DNA from: Caldilineaceae bacterium
GTDB taxonomy: Bacteria; Chloroflexota; Anaerolineae; Caldilineales; Caldilineaceae
Assembly (NCBI GenBank): GCA_022842065.1
Contig: JALHQH010000037.1
Span: forward strand, 54,935-118,934
Direction of reading: 5' to 3'
Length of the DNA: 64,000 bases
Part shown: positions 55,101 through 63,900 of the stretch, one piece after another
How positions within the stretch are numbered: position 1 is the stretch's first letter
How the letters are laid out: every line of letters begins with the position of its first letter
Position numbers and translations under genes: made by a program
The notes under the pieces: model-generated
Told to the model about the DNA's origin: nothing
Seen by the model: only the letters and a program-made list of their open reading frames with translations
Databases searched by the model: none

Positions 55101-58100
55101 TTAGGGATCACAGTTTACGAATTCAACTGGAACAGCGTCTACGAACAGGGCGCGGATGGCAACTTTGCCTGGCAGACCAGTGTCGAGCGCACACCAGTGC
55201 TCACCACCACGGTCACCACCGATCGCGATGGCATGGGCACTCTCACTTGGACCCCAGATCGGGGCGGCCAATATCAGATTGTCGCCAGTGGCGAGGATGA
55301 TGCAGGGAATGCCATCAGCAGCCTCGTCTTTGTCTGGGTCAGCAGCGATAGTTTTGTCGCCTGGCCGCGCGAAAACAACGACCGCATCGACCTGGTCGCC
55401 GATAAACAACTCTATGAACCGGGTGATACGGCTGAGATCCTGATTCCCAGCCCCTTCACTGCCACGGTGCAAGCGTTAGTGACGCTGGAGCGCGGCGGGG
55501 TACTCGCTTCCCAGGTGATCAGCCTGACCGGCAACAGCGAAACCCTGTCGATCCCGATCACCGTGGAACATATCCCAAATATTTTTGTCAGCGTGATCCT
55601 CGTCAAAGGCATTGACGCGAGCAATCCGACCCCAGCCATGCGCATCGGTTATGTCCAACTCAACGTTGACACCGCAGCCAAGGCCCTGGCAATTGATGTC
55701 GCACCGTCGGCAGAAATGGTCATGCCGGGTGATACAGTGACCTATACCTTGACCATTGCCGACGAGGCAGGCAGCCCGGTGCCGGACGCCGAAGTGAGTG
55801 TGGCGCTGGTCGATAAGGCCGTGTTGTCCCTGGCCGTTGATGGCGTCCAGCCGCTCATCGATCTCTTCTACTATCAACGCCCGTTGGGGGTGAGCACCGG
55901 TGCGTCGCTCAACATCAACCGCGACCGCATCAGCCAACAGCTGAGCGAAGGGGCAAAAGGTGGTGGTGGTGGCGGTGGTGGACCGGGGCTGCTCGACGTG
56001 CGCGAAGAATTCCCCGACATTGCCTTCTGGCGGGCCGATTTTATCAGCGATGAAAATGGGGAAATTACCTTTAGCGTCGCCTTGCCCGACAACCTGACCA
56101 CCTGGCGGCTGGCCGCCAAAGCGATCACCGCCGATACGCTGGTCGGCGAGACGGTGAATGATGTCGTGGCGACCAAGGAACTCCAGGTGCGCCCGCTGCT
56201 GCCCCGCTTCTTCACCGCCGGGGATCGCGCGCAGATCGGCGCAGTGGTGATTAATGCAGGGGAAGAGACGACCGACGACGGAACACTGACGATTGCGGTT
56301 GAAGGGGCGACCCTTGACGCTGACCAAACTGAGGTCGACTTCGCCCTGGAGGCCGGTGCGCAAGAACGCTTTGACTGGCCGATCACGGTTGGCAGCGAAA
56401 CCGACGTGGTCACCTTTACCTTTAGTGCCGAGTCATCAGTTGGGGGCAGTGCGTCATCCCTCACCGACGCCGTCCGCTTGGCGATACCCGTACGCCGCTA
56501 TGAAACACCCGAAGTAGTAGGCACGTCAGGCAGCGTAGGGGCCACCGGGGTTACCGAAGCGGTACGCGTCCCCACGGCGGCCACCGACAACGGCGACCTG
56601 CAGGTGACGATTGAGCCGAGTCTGGCCGCCGGCATGATCGAGGGGCTGGAATACTTGGCCCACTTTGAATATGAGTGCAACGAACAGACGGTGAGCCGCT
56701 TCCTGCCCAATCTCTTTACCGTGCGGGCGCTCAACGAGCTGGGCATCGAAAATGACACATTGGCGCAACAGCTTAATTTTGGTTTGGGCGTCGGCGTCCA
56801 ACGGCTCGTCAGCCGGCAGAATGGTGATGGCGGCTGGGGTTATTGGCCCACCGAAGCGAGCAGCCCCTTTATCACGGCTTATGTGCTTTGGGGGTTGGTC
56901 AACGCGCAGACCATGGATTACACCGTGCCCGAACGCACGATCAACAATGCGGTTAATTATCTAGACAGCCAATTCAAGGCCCCGAAAGATGTTACCGATA
57001 GCTGGCTGCTCAACGAAATGGCCTTTATGAACTTCGTGCTCTCCGAGATCGACCAGGGCGACCCCGGCCGCGCCAGCACGCTCTACGATGAGCGCGAGCG
57101 ACTGGGCCTTTATGGTCAAGCGCTGCTGGCGATGACGCTTGACAACCTCGGTGAGAACGATGACCGCGTCGCCACGCTGCTGGACAATCTCTACGGGGCC
57201 GCGCAGTTGAGCGCCACCGGCGCGTCCTGGCATGAAGCCCAGACCGACTGGTTTACCCTCAACAGTGATATCCGCACCACCGCGATGGTGCTCGCCGCCT
57301 TTGTGCGCCTAGAACCCCAAGAGCCAATCCTGCCGCTAGCCGTGCGCTGGTTGATGAGCGCCCGCGAGGCAGGCCGCTGGGCCACCACCCAAGAAAACGC
57401 CTGGTCGATCATCGCCCTCACCGACTGGATGGCAGCGACCGGCGAGTTAACGGGCGACTACGAGTGGACCGTGACCCTCAACGGCGACGACTGGGGCGGC
57501 GGTACGGTCAATGCCGATAACATCGACGAACAAACCACGTTGCGCACCGCCGTCACTGATCTGCTGCGTGACGAAGCCAATGTCCTACAGATTGCGCGCA
57601 GCAATGACAGTGGTCAACTCTACTACACCACCCACCTGCGCTACTATCTCGACGCCCTCGCCATCGACGCCCGCGACCGCGGCATCGTCGTGGACCGGCG
57701 CTTCCAACTAGATGACGCGACGGTGCAAACTGCCGCCGTCGGCGATGTGATCAGCGTCACGGTCACCATTGTCGCCCCGACCGATCTCTACCAGGCGCTG
57801 GTCGAAGTGCCGATCCCCGCCGGCACCGAACCGATCGACCCGCGGCTGGCGACGACTAGCATCCAGTATGACCAATTCGGCCAGATCGTGCCCGCCGACA
57901 GCGGTCGCCCCTGGTGGTGGTGGACGCCCACAAGCATCGACGTGCGCGACGACAAAGTCGCCCTGATCGCCAGCTACTTGCCCGCCGGGACTTACGAATA
58001 CACCTTCCAGGTGCAAGCCACGGTGCCGGGCGAGTACCGGGTTTTGCCGGTCCACGGCGAAATGCTCTACTTCCCCGAAGTGTGGGGGCGGAGCGCTGGG

Positions 58101-58124
58101 GCGCTCTTTACGGTGACTGAGTAG
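52140..58124 (+). CDS. Bacterial alpha-2-macroglobulin with N-terminal Ig-like domains
   Basis: The protein has 1994 residues. ATG 52140 follows AGAGGA (52127-52132). A signal anchor (about 10-28) without a lipobox is followed by four Big_5-like Ig domains (to about residue 470). Then come MG domains (IYRPGQTVHWKGIVRR, FQVAAYRKPEFEITV), a Gly8 stretch near 1275, the A2M hallmark PDNLTTWRLAAKAITAD, and the thioester motif C-N-E-Q (Cys1513 to Gln1516) in YECNEQTVSRFLPN, with the helical thioester domain (GDGGWGYWP) and a receptor-binding-like end. It should trap attacking proteases through a thioester at the cell surface while the pbpC product repairs the wall. Confidence 0.93.
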   Translation: MRNRIFSPKVLVPFLVALLLLTAVVLRLRPFFSIAHATDRQPVAGVPAQQLAQTVPQDNLPPVLVSTAPTDGANWTGEAVTFTFDQPLDPDSTVAFSVAPELAGSVTVSGTVISFTPEAAPAGGERYTFTLDADAQGANGVALGNPVEITLVAASPLAVTSTQPSDGTLDVDTDNQIVVVFNRPVVELVGVDEQASLPQPLTIEPAVEGEGSWLNTSIYVFQPALGLAGATDYTVTVADLTALDGSTLAEPVVFSFTTTAPIVTDVQPNMSPVAPESAFRITFSQPMDQASAAAAVSLTNNTDGSVAVGTTAWDAANTTLTFTPTQQLAFGANYILRVATSAQPASQQGNLREAYENSFTTVPLPAVEIVAPANDATNIDPDMSVTIRFNTPMSRTQVLPYISITPMLTTTYVYSYYRDYDNTAELSWFKEAQTTYTVTVGAEAADLYGNTLGEPYSFNFTTGDYSTFVRLGVERFTHFSAYTETRVSTLYRNISALEARLYRLPLAEVFLLSGENQYDIWRNYSVPNPEENLIWARSYAPRVGLNVTAQQVISLTNANDELLEPGVYMLALDYPDRDPAVEIDQNVNPTQAVIVISNNNIIMKKSSQGDSLAWVTDLQSGQPLAGLPVSFYHLGTLKGEATTATDGTALAPLNLDAMTGWTAALAVSGEPGDTDFALASSDWSQGIAPWDFNINGGYGVEEYRSYFYSDRPIYRPGQTVHWKGIVRRMVDDQYELPPAALPISVTVRDDQGNSISEGVYTLNANGTVSGDVVLAPEAITGYYYLEARIILGPDQMAYGGVGFQVAAYRKPEFEITVTSDQPEYTNGDTATFTMQASYFSGGPLANAPVTWRLLSEPYTFEWMDAPDGRYFSFTPFDPEDTDYDPYRSAFYAGLIQEGTGTTDAQGNFSVELPVDLADLLQSQRWSFDITAQSSTNQFVSGRTSVPVHKGEFYIGLSPRTYVAAVGAESEVDLVTITPQGEAYPGVELGITVYEFNWNSVYEQGADGNFAWQTSVERTPVLTTTVTTDRDGMGTLTWTPDRGGQYQIVASGEDDAGNAISSLVFVWVSSDSFVAWPRENNDRIDLVADKQLYEPGDTAEILIPSPFTATVQALVTLERGGVLASQVISLTGNSETLSIPITVEHIPNIFVSVILVKGIDASNPTPAMRIGYVQLNVDTAAKALAIDVAPSAEMVMPGDTVTYTLTIADEAGSPVPDAEVSVALVDKAVLSLAVDGVQPLIDLFYYQRPLGVSTGASLNINRDRISQQLSEGAKGGGGGGGGPGLLDVREEFPDIAFWRADFISDENGEITFSVALPDNLTTWRLAAKAITADTLVGETVNDVVATKELQVRPLLPRFFTAGDRAQIGAVVINAGEETTDDGTLTIAVEGATLDADQTEVDFALEAGAQERFDWPITVGSETDVVTFTFSAESSVGGSASSLTDAVRLAIPVRRYETPEVVGTSGSVGATGVTEAVRVPTAATDNGDLQVTIEPSLAAGMIEGLEYLAHFEYECNEQTVSRFLPNLFTVRALNELGIENDTLAQQLNFGLGVGVQRLVSRQNGDGGWGYWPTEASSPFITAYVLWGLVNAQTMDYTVPERTINNAVNYLDSQFKAPKDVTDSWLLNEMAFMNFVLSEIDQGDPGRASTLYDERERLGLYGQALLAMTLDNLGENDDRVATLLDNLYGAAQLSATGASWHEAQTDWFTLNSDIRTTAMVLAAFVRLEPQEPILPLAVRWLMSAREAGRWATTQENAWSIIALTDWMAATGELTGDYEWTVTLNGDDWGGGTVNADNIDEQTTLRTAVTDLLRDEANVLQIARSNDSGQLYYTTHLRYYLDALAIDARDRGIVVDRRFQLDDATVQTAAVGDVISVTVTIVAPTDLYQALVEVPIPAGTEPIDPRLATTSIQYDQFGQIVPADSGRPWWWWTPTSIDVRDDKVALIASYLPAGTYEYTFQVQATVPGEYRVLPVHGEMLYFPEVWGRSAGALFTVTE

Positions 58125-58142
58125 GAGTAACAGAAGTTTAGG

Positions 58143-58183
58143 AAAAAAGGCCAGGACTTTGCGAAAAAGTCCTGGCCTTTTTT
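58143..58183. terminator. Rho-independent terminator of the macroglobulin gene
   Basis: Seventeen-base perfect arms (58143-58159 and 58167-58183) with A-run and T-run ends and a seven-base loop. The T run makes it a strong intrinsic terminator, usable from both strands. Confidence 0.9.
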
Positions 58184-58300
58184 GATTACGATGTATGATC
58201 AAAAGCTGATGTATGACAATGGTAAATTTGGCATTGCATCAATTCAACGCTAAATTTACTGGTATCCAAGGAGCTCATGTTACACAGCAAGTCCTTAAAC

Positions 58301-58430
58301 ACGCTGTCAACAGATTTTGAGAACGGATTGATCAGATGGACCTTACCTAAATCCGTTCTACCAGCTGCCCAAGAACGGATTTAGCCCTAAACTATCGGCT
58401 AAATCCGTTCTCAAAATCTGTTGACAGTGT
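58301..58430. repeat. 130-bp palindromic element, copy 2 (CTGTCAACAGATT ends)
   Basis: Ends are inverted GCTGTCAACAGATTTTGAGA-type arms with internal AGAACGGATT copies, the same plan as the element at 40242-40371 but with base changes that keep pairing. It is in the gap after the macroglobulin terminator. Confidence 0.8.
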
Positions 58431-58542
58431 CGCTGGCTTTGTCTGGTACTATAGCACAAGTGACAAAAAGGGTAGCGCTCCCTCTGAGACTTGCCCACCC
58501 GTTGGGTGATAGGGAAAGCGCACTGGTTGCGTTCGGCCGGCT

Positions 58543-58758
58543 TTAGTTGGCATGAGCATCCTCAGCCAACAGCGCCGCCAATGCCGTTACTGTCTCTACT
58601 GGCGTGTTATAGGGTGTCCATAGCGGATAGCGCAACGTTGCATCTAGCAAGGGCACCGCTTCTTCCTGGGCTAACGATGTAACCAGTAACTGAAGCAGCT
58701 GAAATTTTTCAAACCGCGGCAGCGCATCAACCAGTGGCGCAAGTTCAGTAACTGACAT
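58543..58758 (-). CDS. Small hypothetical protein
   Basis: The protein has 71 residues. ATG 58758 follows AGGAG; the frame extends upstream to 58791 without support. LVDALPRFEKFQLLQLLVTSLAQEE resembles small helical proteins of unknown function, perhaps antitoxin-like, that are frequent in Cyanobacteria and Chloroflexota. No partner gene is seen. Confidence 0.65.
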   Translation of the reverse strand: MSVTELAPLVDALPRFEKFQLLQLLVTSLAQEEAVPLLDATLRYPLWTPYNTPVETVTALAALLAEDAHAN

Positions 58759-59020
58759 CGCATCTCTCCTATCATAGGGGCAACCACACACTAACGATCC
58801 AGCTTATTATACCCTATAATAGAGTTTATCTCAATACGTTCTGCTTGTTGTGTGTGTCCAGAAGAGGTGCCCCTTGGGCCTGGTTCGGAGGGAGAATTGG
58901 CGTACCATCAAAAGATGATGTACGACAAGGGTGAAAAAGGATGCCAATGAACAAAATACAAGTTGACGTACCGGCCAAAACGGCGGCGCTCAGTGTTACC
59001 ACAAAGAACCAGCTAACCCC

Positions 59021-60907
59021 ATGCCAACCATAAACGCGCAACCCGCCCGCCGTCGCACGCGCCGGCTTGCTTTACGCCTATTGGCACAAGCCTTTCCTGG
59101 CCGTGTGACCGCGATGGCCGCGCTGGCCATCCTGGCCGGCGCGTTGCCCGCGCTGTTTGCGTTGCTGGTGGCGACGCTGGTCGAAACCCTACCCGCGGCC
59201 GTCGGCGGGAGCTTTGCTACGGTGATTGGCCGCCAGCTACGCGATACCCTCATCGCCCTAGGTGGCGTTTTATTTTTGCAAGAGGTGGTGGCTGCCAGCC
59301 GCGGGATTGCGATCACCGACCTCTATCGCCGCTACGATGAATATCTGCTGGCACGGGTCATGCGCACGATGCTGGCGGTACCAGGCTTGGATCTCTTTGA
59401 AAATCCAACGTTAGCCGCCAAGGCCGACCGGGCGGCGCGTATTGCGCGCTTTGGGCCGGGGGAGTTGGTTTCGGGGTTGGCGATGCAGTGGACGGTCCAA
59501 GCGCAAGGGGTGGCCACCACGGTTTTGGTGGCCACCGTTTGGCCCTGGGTGGCGCTGGGGCTGGCGCTGCTTTGGCTGGTGACGGGGTGGCAGTGGCAGG
59601 CCGATTACCATCGGGCCAATCCCTTCTGGGCCGATCCCTTACGCCAGGCCCGCTATTTCAAACAAATCGCGCTGATGCCCCTCTGGGCCAAGGAAGTGCG
59701 CATCTTTGGCTTGGTTGATTGGCTCGGTGCGCGCTTTGGGCAACAGTGGCAGGTAGTAATGGCCGAACTGTGGCGGGCGCGGCAGGCGGATCAACGAGTC
59801 ATGTTGCCGCTGCTGCTGGTGGTGTTGGGGGCGAATGCCCTGGTGTTAGTGCTGGCGGCACGGGCTACCTTGCAGGGAACGTTGACCGTGGGCGCGCTGA
59901 CCGTGCTCGTCCAAGGTTTATTTGGCATGGCCCAACTGGCGAGTCTGGACGGCGACATCTTAATCGAAAATGGTGCGGTCCCCATCCCGGATGTCCTGGC
60001 GCTGGAAGCAGCGGTCGCCACCAAAATTGCAGTACCAGCGGGCGAGATATCGGCCACTGGTCTACCACGGCAAACGATCCACTTCACCAACGTCCACTTC
60101 ACCTATCCTGGGCGCGACCAACCGGTCTATGCGGGGCTTGAGCTGACGATTGAGGCCGGACGTTCGCTGGCGATTGTCGGGCTGAATGGCGCAGGCAAGA
60201 CCACGTTGATCAAACTGCTCACCGGTCTTGAAAGCCCACAACGTGGCCGGATCACCGTTGATGGCATTGACCTGGCCATGCTGGATCAAACCACCTGGCA
60301 CCAAAGCGTGGCTGCGATCTTCCAAGACTTTGTGCGTTATGAGCTCCCGGCGCGCGACAACATTGGCTTTGGTGCCATCGAACGGTTACCCAACGACTTG
60401 AGCGATCAACAACTCATCACCATTGCCCAACGGGCCGGTGCGGATACCCTGCTGACCGCACTGCCCAGCGGACTGGATACCGTCTTGTCACGCCGCTTTG
60501 CCGGGGGGACCGATCTATCCGGCGGCCAATGGCAGCGCATCGCCCTGGCCCGGGCCATGACTGCGGTCGAAGCCGGCGCGCGTGTCCTGGTCCTCGATGA
60601 ACCAACCGCCCACCTTGATGTGCGCGCCGAGGCGGATCTCTATGATCGTTTTCTCGACCTCACCCACGGGTTGACCACCATTGTGATCAGCCATCGCTTC
60701 TCGACCGTGCGCCGGGCGGATCGCATTGTTGTCTTACAGGATGGGCGCATTACCGAGGATGGCACGCACGACACGTTGGTGGCGGCTGGTGGGCAATATG
60801 CGCAACTCTTCCAGAAACAGGCGATGCGCTATGCCGACCAGCCGACTGCTACCGGCGCAGAGTTTGGGGAAGACGTTGACTTAGGCGCTAACGGGTTAAT
60901 TGTTTGA
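59021..60907 (+). CDS. ABC exporter half-transporter (first of a pair)
   Basis: The protein has 628 residues. About five to six membrane segments (residues 25-315) are followed by an ATP-binding domain with Walker A GLNGAGKTT (from residue 387), Q-loop FQDFVRYEL, signature LSGGQWQR, Walker B VLVLDEPTAHLD and His in SHRFS. All catalytic residues are present. With the next gene it is likely to form a heterodimeric exporter. The cargo is unknown, and no peptide-maturation genes are near. The ribosome binding site is weak. Confidence 0.92.
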   Translation: MPTINAQPARRRTRRLALRLLAQAFPGRVTAMAALAILAGALPALFALLVATLVETLPAAVGGSFATVIGRQLRDTLIALGGVLFLQEVVAASRGIAITDLYRRYDEYLLARVMRTMLAVPGLDLFENPTLAAKADRAARIARFGPGELVSGLAMQWTVQAQGVATTVLVATVWPWVALGLALLWLVTGWQWQADYHRANPFWADPLRQARYFKQIALMPLWAKEVRIFGLVDWLGARFGQQWQVVMAELWRARQADQRVMLPLLLVVLGANALVLVLAARATLQGTLTVGALTVLVQGLFGMAQLASLDGDILIENGAVPIPDVLALEAAVATKIAVPAGEISATGLPRQTIHFTNVHFTYPGRDQPVYAGLELTIEAGRSLAIVGLNGAGKTTLIKLLTGLESPQRGRITVDGIDLAMLDQTTWHQSVAAIFQDFVRYELPARDNIGFGAIERLPNDLSDQQLITIAQRAGADTLLTALPSGLDTVLSRRFAGGTDLSGGQWQRIALARAMTAVEAGARVLVLDEPTAHLDVRAEADLYDRFLDLTHGLTTIVISHRFSTVRRADRIVVLQDGRITEDGTHDTLVAAGGQYAQLFQKQAMRYADQPTATGAEFGEDVDLGANGLIV

Positions 60908-60928
60908 ATGAGAGAGAAGAATTTTTGT

Positions 60929-60990
60929 AAACACGGATAGGAAGGAACGCGGATGATTGATTGCATCCGTGTTCCTTCCTATCCGTGTTT
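60929..60990. repeat. Inverted repeat between the two ABC exporter genes
   Basis: Arms of 27 bases (60929-60955 and 60964-60990) pair with one G-T. It may lower expression of the second gene or simply be a dispersed repeat. Confidence 0.65.
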
Positions 60991-61028
60991 AGTCTTTGGT
61001 TATGGCTTGTCCAGGTTAGGAGCCACCG

Positions 61029-62849
61029 ATGCCGACAACGATGAGTAAACGCCCAGCCGCGGCCAATCGCTTGCGCGCCGCGGGGGTCATGCTGGGGTTT
61101 GCCTGGGCCGCCGACCGAGGACAGGCGCTCCTGGCCTTTGGCCTGTTCGCCTTGGATGCGCTGCTCTTGGCGCTTTTTGCCTATTGGCTCAAATTGCTCT
61201 TGGATGGGGTACAGGCGGGGGCGACCAGCCCCGTGCTGCTGGCCGCGCTGGGTATTGCGGCATCGATTGCGGGCAGCAGCCTGCTGGCCTACTGGGGCAG
61301 TCGCGTGCGCATGCGGCTGGCCGAACGTGCGCATCATCTCGTCGAACGGCGCTTAATCGAGCTGGTCGGGCGGACGCCAACCCTGACCATTCATGAAACC
61401 CCCGCCCATTTGACCCAACTGGAACTACTCGACGGCGCGTGGGAGTTTGGCGAGGTGATCCCCTCGTTGATCAATCTCTGTGCCACCGCGCTGCGCATTA
61501 TCACCACCACCCTGCTCTTGCTGAGCGTCGATCCGCGCCTGCTGCTGCTACCGCTCTTTGGTTTGCCGGCCCTGTTGCTGAGCGGCCAAACCAATGGCTT
61601 GTTTGAGCGCGGCAATGAGTTGGCCGCCGAGCCAGCGCGGCGGGCCGGTTATCTCTTTGATCTTGCCACTACCGCCCCTGCCGCCAAAGAGGTGCGCCTT
61701 TTCCGCCTGGGCGACGCGCTGCTGACCCGCTTTCATGAGGCCAATCGGGCGATTCGCGCCATTCACTTGCAACTCAACATCCGGGGTGAACTCATCGGCC
61801 TCGCCACCAGGCTGATCTTTCTCATGGGTTATGTGGGTGCGATCCTCCTGGTCGTCCGTGGCGTCATGGCGGGCACGGCCACCGCCGGCGATGCCGTGTT
61901 GACCGCGGTGCTGGCCGGCCAAGTGCTGGGGTTGATTGCCACCTCCGCCGACCTGGTCCAATTTACCTGGCGCGGGCTGGGCGCGGCCAAACGCTATCTC
62001 TATCTGGCGGATCTTGCCCAGCAGGCCCAACAGCAGGTCACGGTAGAGAGGGTGATCCCCCAAAAGCTGACCGATGGCATCCGGCTGCACAATCTTTCCT
62101 ATCGCTATCCATTGGGCCAGGCTGATGTCCTGCACGCGATCAACCTGCACCTACCCGCCGGTGCCACCGTGGCAATTGTCGGTGATAATGGCGCGGGCAA
62201 AACGACGCTGGTCAAATTGTTGGCCGGGCTCTACCAGCCGACCGCGGGGCACCTGACGCTGGATGGCATTGACATGGCGAGCCTTGACCCCGCGCAGTGG
62301 CGTCAGCGCATTGCCGCCGGTTTTCAGGATCATGCCCGCTTTGAATTGCTGGTGCGGGAAACCGTGGGGATAGGCGACCTGGGGGCGCTCATCACAGACG
62401 GCGATGCCAAGGTCACCCTCGCGCTGGAACGGGCCGGCGCCGCGGATTTAGTCGAGAGTTTACCCAAGGGGCTGGCCACCCAACTTGGTCCACAGTGGCC
62501 GGAGGGCATCGATCTCTCCGGTGGCCAGTGGCAGAAATTGGCGATTGGGCGCGCCATGATGCGCCCCACGCCCCTCCTCTTATTGCTGGATGAACCAACC
62601 GCCGCGCTCGATGCCGAGACGGAACATCGCCTCTTTGAACGGTGGACCAGCGCCGCCCGTGAACTGAGGCAAAGCACCGGCGCGGTGACGGTGCTGGTCT
62701 CCCATCGCTTTTCGACCGTCCAGATGGCGGATCTGATCGTCGTCCTGAGTGGTGGGCAGATTGTGGAGGTGGGTAGTCATCGCGAACTGATGGGGCGGGG
62801 TGGTCTCTATGCGGAGTTGTTTGGGTTGCAGGCGCAGTCCTATCGGTGA
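61029..62849 (+). CDS. ABC exporter half-transporter (second of a pair)
   Basis: The protein has 606 residues. ATG 61029 follows TAGGAG. Membrane segments (35-320) precede an ATP-binding domain with GDNGAGKTT near 384, FQDHARFEL, LSGGQWQK, LLLLDEPTAALD and SHRFS. It is complete and related to, but diverged from, the protein encoded just upstream. A degenerate copy of its last 28 codons lies at 63423-63509. Confidence 0.92.
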   Translation: MPTTMSKRPAAANRLRAAGVMLGFAWAADRGQALLAFGLFALDALLLALFAYWLKLLLDGVQAGATSPVLLAALGIAASIAGSSLLAYWGSRVRMRLAERAHHLVERRLIELVGRTPTLTIHETPAHLTQLELLDGAWEFGEVIPSLINLCATALRIITTTLLLLSVDPRLLLLPLFGLPALLLSGQTNGLFERGNELAAEPARRAGYLFDLATTAPAAKEVRLFRLGDALLTRFHEANRAIRAIHLQLNIRGELIGLATRLIFLMGYVGAILLVVRGVMAGTATAGDAVLTAVLAGQVLGLIATSADLVQFTWRGLGAAKRYLYLADLAQQAQQQVTVERVIPQKLTDGIRLHNLSYRYPLGQADVLHAINLHLPAGATVAIVGDNGAGKTTLVKLLAGLYQPTAGHLTLDGIDMASLDPAQWRQRIAAGFQDHARFELLVRETVGIGDLGALITDGDAKVTLALERAGAADLVESLPKGLATQLGPQWPEGIDLSGGQWQKLAIGRAMMRPTPLLLLLDEPTAALDAETEHRLFERWTSAARELRQSTGAVTVLVSHRFSTVQMADLIVVLSGGQIVEVGSHRELMGRGGLYAELFGLQAQSYR

Positions 62850-62884
62850 GGGAGGAGTGGGGGTTAAGCTATGAGTATCAACAG

Positions 62885-62914
62885 AACAGCCCGATCCTAC
62901 AATGTCGGGCTGTT
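62885..62914. terminator. Hairpin after the ABC exporter pair
   Basis: Ten-base arms AACAGCCCGA and its complement with a ten-base loop lie 35 bases past the exporter stop. The T run is weak. Confidence 0.6.
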
Positions 62915-62964
62915 AATTGGCTAGAGAGAAGTATGTACGCAACAATGTGGAGCACAACACTCCC

Positions 62965-63252
62965 TCAGTCTGCCGTGTTGTTTGGCAAAGTCGCTTCACT
63001 GGCTACCTTTGTTTTTAGGCGTGGGCGAACGGCAGGGGGCGGTTGGCTATTTCGCCGTTTTTGCTGAATTTCCGTCACGATCTCATCAACGGTTAAATGA
63101 CCGAGAAGCTGTTCCCGCTCTTCGGTATAATTGCCATAGCCCATTGTAAATTGGCTCAAAAACCGAGCCGTATTGACAATACCGATCTCACGGCAAAGTA
63201 ATTTGATGGTGGAAGTTGTTAATTCTGCCATTGGCATCGCAACTGTAGTCAT
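62965..63252 (-). CDS. Small hypothetical protein
   Basis: The protein has 95 residues. ATG 63252 follows GAGGAG. TIKLLCREIGIVNTARFLSQF, GYGNYTEEREQLLG and LTVDEIVTEIQQK suggest a helical protein resembling small, often repeated proteins of Chloroflexota and Cyanobacteria, possibly an antitoxin. The C-terminal tail is basic and low-complexity. Function is unknown. Confidence 0.7.
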   Translation of the reverse strand: MTTVAMPMAELTTSTIKLLCREIGIVNTARFLSQFTMGYGNYTEEREQLLGHLTVDEIVTEIQQKRRNSQPPPAVRPRLKTKVASEATLPNNTAD

Positions 63253-63422
63253 TCGATAATCTCCTCAGCCAGTTCTAACAGCCATTTTACCATAAAGATT
63301 AGCTTTTGACCATCGGCTTTTTACCTTGTTTTGCACACACCTTACGCATCTTGCTACTTGACGAACCGGCGCTACCACTGATAAGTGAGCACCTGATTGT
63401 GATACTCCATAGCGCGTAGGTT

Positions 63423-63509
63423 CTAGAGGAAGGTAGCCTTCGCGAGCTGATGGGGCAGGGTTGGCTCTATGCCGAGTTGTTTGGGTTGCAGGCGCAGGCG
63501 TATCGGTGA
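63423..63509 (+). pseudogene. Degenerate tail of an ABC exporter gene
   Basis: The last 28 codons of an exporter are recognisable (LRELMGQGWLYAELFGLQAQ), closely matching the end of the gene at 61029-62849 (HRELMGRGGLYAELFGLQAQ), with the stop in the same place. Nothing upstream of 63423 extends the match. Confidence 0.85.
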
Positions 63510-63533
63510 GATGGGAGGTGAGTATGAAGTGCG

Positions 63534-63636
63534 GCCAGGAAGGGGCAGATGTGCTACTTTCCCGAAGATTTGGGGCGGATCACAGAGACGCGGCTTACGG
63601 TGAAGGAGCAAGTTAAAGGAGGGCTTCCACCTTATT
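63534..63636 (+). pseudogene. Degenerate tail of an alpha-2-macroglobulin gene
   Basis: The frame reads GQMCYFPEDLGRITETRLTVKE, which aligns with GEMLYFPEVWGRSAGALFTVTE at the end of the macroglobulin gene (58055-58121), then runs on to a stop. It lies 25 bases after the ABC tail fragment and just before a strong terminator. Confidence 0.75.
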
Positions 63637-63645
63637 GAAGCCATG

Positions 63646-63695
63646 AAAACAGAAAGGCGAAGACCGCATGTATTTGGTCTTCGCCTTTCTGTTTT
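63646..63695. terminator. Rho-independent terminator
   Basis: Twenty-base perfect arms (63646-63665 and 63676-63695) with a ten-base loop and flanking A and T runs. It follows the macroglobulin remnant as the terminator at 58143 follows the intact gene. Confidence 0.88.
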
Positions 63696-63900
63696 GTATA
63701 TCAGCTACAAGAATCATTAGCCTTCAAACAAATTCTAACAGTGCATCATCTAGTAGCCTGTGTATTGATACTATTTGTTATTCTTCAAAAGCAGTAGTTT
63801 ACCCCCAATGAGCATTACCGCTCAACTTTCTAGGGCATTTCAATAATCTAATTGTAAAAGCTTTGTATTCCTGCTCGCACATTACAATCCCTTCGCCAAG
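63696..63900. other. 205-bp AT-rich gap
   Basis: AT-rich intergenic DNA with no gene or repeat that could be recognised. Confidence 0.5.
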
